From positions 1 through 15,733 of the forward strand of contig JAEXBL010000338.1 of the NCBI GenBank assembly GCA_023394015.1: DNA of 15,733 nucleotides, in the 5' to 3' direction. A model generated the notes under the pieces. That model ran no database searches. It saw only the letters and a program-made list of their open reading frames with translations, and was not told the DNA's origin. A program made the translations under genes and the position numbers. How positions within the stretch are numbered: position 1 is the stretch's first letter; every line of letters starts with the position of its first letter. Shown piece by piece: positions 13,991-15,733 of the stretch. Source of the DNA: Pseudomonadota bacterium. Its GTDB lineage: Bacteria > Pseudomonadota > Gammaproteobacteria > Burkholderiales > Burkholderiaceae_C.

Positions 13991-14329
13991 TCAGGCGGCG
14001 GTCTGGTCGTCGGTGGCGGCGCCGGGGGCATGGGCGATGCACGAGGCGATGCCGGCGTCGCGGGCCGCTTCGCTGCTGTACATCTCGCTGCTGCCGATGA
14101 CTTGCCCGTTGGTGGCCTTGAGGTTGAAGTACGGCGCGCCATTCTTGGCCGTCAGCTTCTCGTAGCGGGCGGCGTCGCCGCCGTTCTTCTTCACCGATTC
14201 GATGCCGTTGACCGCGCTGGCCTTGGCCTCGTACATCTCGCTGCTCAGGATGACCTGGCCGTTGCTGGCCAGCAGGGAGAAATAGAACTTGTCGTTCTTG
14301 GACTTCTTCAGTTCGAACTTGCCTGCCAT
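13991..14329 (-). CDS. yegP: YegP-family protein (DUF1508, UPF0339)
   Basis: The 112-aa product consists of two tandem DUF1508 repeats. Repeat one reads FELKKSKNDKFYFSLLASNG, then QVILSSEMYEAKASAVNGIESV. Repeat two reads YEKLTAKNGAPYFNLKATNG, then QVIGSSEMYSSEAARDAGI. The conserved NGQVI.SSEMY in each half is the hallmark. E. coli YegP has the same two-repeat layout; its biological role is not settled. A 20-residue Ala/Asp-rich tail follows the second repeat. ATG 14329 has AAGGAG about 7 nt upstream. It lies 155 bp after rodA on the same strand and has its own terminator, so it is probably a single-gene unit. Confidence 0.93.
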   Translation of the reverse strand: MAGKFELKKSKNDKFYFSLLASNGQVILSSEMYEAKASAVNGIESVKKNGGDAARYEKLTAKNGAPYFNLKATNGQVIGSSEMYSSEAARDAGIASCIAHAPGAATDDQTAA

Positions 14330-14447
14330 GAAACGTTCTCCTTCGAAGGGTGTTGGCCAAAACCGGTATTGGCTGGCGCGCATTGTGGCGCCCAAAGCCG
14401 CCGGATTCAATCGCGCGGCCGCGGGGGATGTGCCCAAGTGTGCGTTT

Positions 14448-14481
14448 GCGCACGCCGCCGTGGCGCGGCGGCCATGTGCGC
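14448..14481 (-). terminator. strong hairpin 4 nt after rodA stop
   Basis: GCGCAC+GCCGCC (14448-14459) pairs with GGCGGC (14467-14472) and GTGCGC (14476-14481), with a 7-nt loop and a CAT bulge. That gives 12 paired bases beginning just beyond the rodA stop codon. No T-run follows, so it may be a weak or Rho-assisted terminator or an mRNA 3'-end protecting structure. Confidence 0.5.
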
Positions 14482-14484
14482 CGT

Positions 14485-15639
14485 TCAACCCTGCATCATG
14501 CGGCGCGACTTGGCGATCGACATCAGCATGCCCAGCGCCAGCCCCAGCGTGACCATGGCCGTGCCGCCGTAGCTGATGAAGGGCAGCGGCACCCCCACCA
14601 CCGGCAGGATGCCGCTGACCATGGCCATGTTGACGAAGGCGTAGGTGAAGAAGATGGTGGTGAGCGCCGCCGCCAGCAGGCGCGCGAACAGCGTGGGCGC
14701 GTCGGCGGCAATCATCAGCCCGCGGAAGATCAGGAAGATGAAGCCCGCGATCAACGCCAGGTTGCCGGCCAGGCCGAACTCCTCGGAAAAGGCAGCGAAG
14801 ATGAAGTCGGTGGTGCGCTCGGGGATGAACTCCAGGTGCGTCTGCGTGCCCTGCATAAAGCCCTTGCCCCACAACCCGCCGGAGCCGATGGCGATCATGC
14901 CCTGCAAAATGTGAAAGCCCTTGCCCAGCGGATCGCGCGTGGGATCGAGCAGGGTGCACACGCGCTGGCGCTGGTACTCGTGCAGCACGCGCCAGTCCAC
15001 GCCGTCGGCGCACAGCTGCGTCTCGAAGGCCAGGATGCCGACGATGCCGACCGCCGCCACCAGCACCGGCGGCAGCACCAGCTTCCACGACAGGCCGGCG
15101 AAGAAGATCACCGCCAGCCCCGCCGCCAGCACCAGCAGCGCCGTGCCCAGGTCGGGCTGGCGCACGATCAGCCCCACCGGCACCGCCAGCAGCGCAAAGG
15201 CGCCGATGAAGTCCACCGGCCGCGTCTGCCCCTCGCGGCGGTGGTACCACCAGGCCAGCATCAGCGGCGTGGCGATCTTGAGCAGCTCGCTGGGCTGGAT
15301 GACCACGCCCAGGTTGATCCAGCGCGTGGCGCCCTTCTTGGTGATGCCGAAGAACTCCACCCCCAGCAGCAGCAGAACGCCCAGCAGGTACAGCGGCACC
15401 GCCAGGCTCATCAGCCGCTGCGGCGGCACCTGCGCCACCACGAACAGGATGCCGGCGGCGATCAGCATGTTGCGGCCGTGGTCGGCAAAGCGCGTGCCGT
15501 GGTCGAAGCCCGACGAATACATGGCCAGCAGGCCCATGCCGGCCAGCACCAGCACCGCCGCCAGCAACAGCAAGTCAAACCCCCGCAGCAGCGGCCAGAT
15601 GCGCTGCCAGATGGAGGGTTTTTCGAACACCACAGACAT
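14485..15639 (-). CDS. rodA: rod-shape-determining protein RodA (SEDS glycosyltransferase)
   Basis: RodA polymerises lipid II into glycan strands of the lateral wall, working with PBP2 and MreB in the elongasome at the inner membrane. The 384-aa product is strongly hydrophobic with about ten membrane segments. It shows SEDS landmarks: GATRWINLGVVIQPSELLKI in the middle, PDLGTALLVLAAG, the extracellular loop DPTRDPLGKGFHILQGMIAIGSGGLWGKGF, FIPERTTDFIFAAFSEEFGL, and the C-terminal LPVVGVPLPFISYGGTAMV. PERTTDFIF rather than PEAHTDFI-type marks RodA over FtsW. ATG 15639 is preceded by AGGGGGGA about 9 nt upstream, which lies in a repeat. PBP2 (mrdA) would be expected next upstream, beyond the right edge. 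Confidence 0.96.
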   Translation of the reverse strand: MSVVFEKPSIWQRIWPLLRGFDLLLLAAVLVLAGMGLLAMYSSGFDHGTRFADHGRNMLIAAGILFVVAQVPPQRLMSLAVPLYLLGVLLLLGVEFFGITKKGATRWINLGVVIQPSELLKIATPLMLAWWYHRREGQTRPVDFIGAFALLAVPVGLIVRQPDLGTALLVLAAGLAVIFFAGLSWKLVLPPVLVAAVGIVGILAFETQLCADGVDWRVLHEYQRQRVCTLLDPTRDPLGKGFHILQGMIAIGSGGLWGKGFMQGTQTHLEFIPERTTDFIFAAFSEEFGLAGNLALIAGFIFLIFRGLMIAADAPTLFARLLAAALTTIFFTYAFVNMAMVSGILPVVGVPLPFISYGGTAMVTLGLALGMLMSIAKSRRMMQG

Positions 15640-15647
15640 AAAGAATT

Positions 15648-15733
15648 ATCCCCCCTGAGTCGGCCTGCGGCCGCCATCCCCCCTGAGGGGGGACAACGCT
15701 GGTGGTCGGGGGGACCCCGCCCACGGCGTTCCT
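15648..15733. repeat. GC-rich palindromic intergenic repeat upstream of rodA
   Basis: The 12-mer ATCCCCCCTGAG occurs twice (15648-15659 and 15676-15687). The second copy is part of a perfect hairpin, TCCCCCC/TGA/GGGGGGA (15677-15693). CGGCC/TGC/GGCCG (15661-15673) and GGGGGGACCCC near 15708-15718 add further palindromes. I recognise this as the kind of CCCCTGAG...GGGGGGAC extragenic element abundant in Acidovorax-like genomes. It may extend past the right edge. On the minus strand one copy supplies the purine-rich ribosome-binding stretch of rodA. Confidence 0.6.

Noticed and set aside
12549..14165. Plus-strand open frame of 538 codons opposite the PLD and YegP genes
   Set aside because: It spans two real minus-strand genes and has no domain-like sequence.
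13991..15250. Minus-strand frame that would fuse a Gly/Arg/Ala-rich segment to YegP
   Set aside because: Its upstream two-thirds is a frame-shifted reading of rodA. The YegP start at 14329 has a strong ribosome-binding site.
1..15733. CRISPR array, insertion sequence, integrase or prophage genes
   Set aside because: No regularly spaced repeats, transposase, integrase or phage structural genes were seen anywhere in the window.

Overview
The window is a stretch of high-GC betaproteobacterial chromosome, most likely Comamonadaceae (Acidovorax/Alicycliphilus-like). The basis is the GC-rich codon use, the character of the proteins and two kinds of intergenic repeat that resemble those I associate with this family. 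Almost every gene is housekeeping. Only the two-gene block at 7171-9443 looks accessory.

Layout. Positions 1-341 hold the N-terminal part of a TauD/TfdA-family dioxygenase running off the left edge. A 404-bp gap with no recognisable gene follows. Then come glmS (minus strand, amino-sugar supply for peptidoglycan and LPS) and a divergent Lrp/AsnC-family regulator, which share an AT-rich control region with Lrp-like palindromes. From 3392 to 10829 all genes lie on the minus strand. In transcription order they are: a pteridine-reductase-like SDR, folB, a two-gene block of unknown function (a 314-aa protein with a glycine-zipper tail, then a 421-aa orphan), ttcA, a DUF4136 lipoprotein, a histidine phosphatase, and a D-threonine-aldolase-like PLP enzyme. 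On the plus strand midA starts 13 bp from the SDR start and is followed by a DUF2905 membrane peptide. Converging on these from the right are a phospholipase-D-type lipoprotein (cardiolipin-synthase-like), a YegP/DUF1508 protein and rodA. A cluster of GC-rich palindromes lies upstream of rodA at the right edge.

How the genes fit together. SDR and folB are coupled (8 nt apart) and form a pteridine/folate pair. The SDR keeps the Asp-Tyr-Lys catalytic pattern of pteridine reductase PTR1. glmS, rodA and the PLD lipoprotein serve the cell envelope. TtcA modifies tRNA.

Most interesting points. (1) The lower-GC block between folB and ttcA has its own ribosome-binding site and a terminator-like hairpin. 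Its first product has a glycine-zipper tail like those of membrane-inserting toxins and secreted effectors, and its second is an unassigned partner. (2) A repeat-like segment found between genes elsewhere in the window also occurs in frame inside midA. (3) The SDR is PTR1-like beside folB. These are sequence-reading inferences; no database search was possible.
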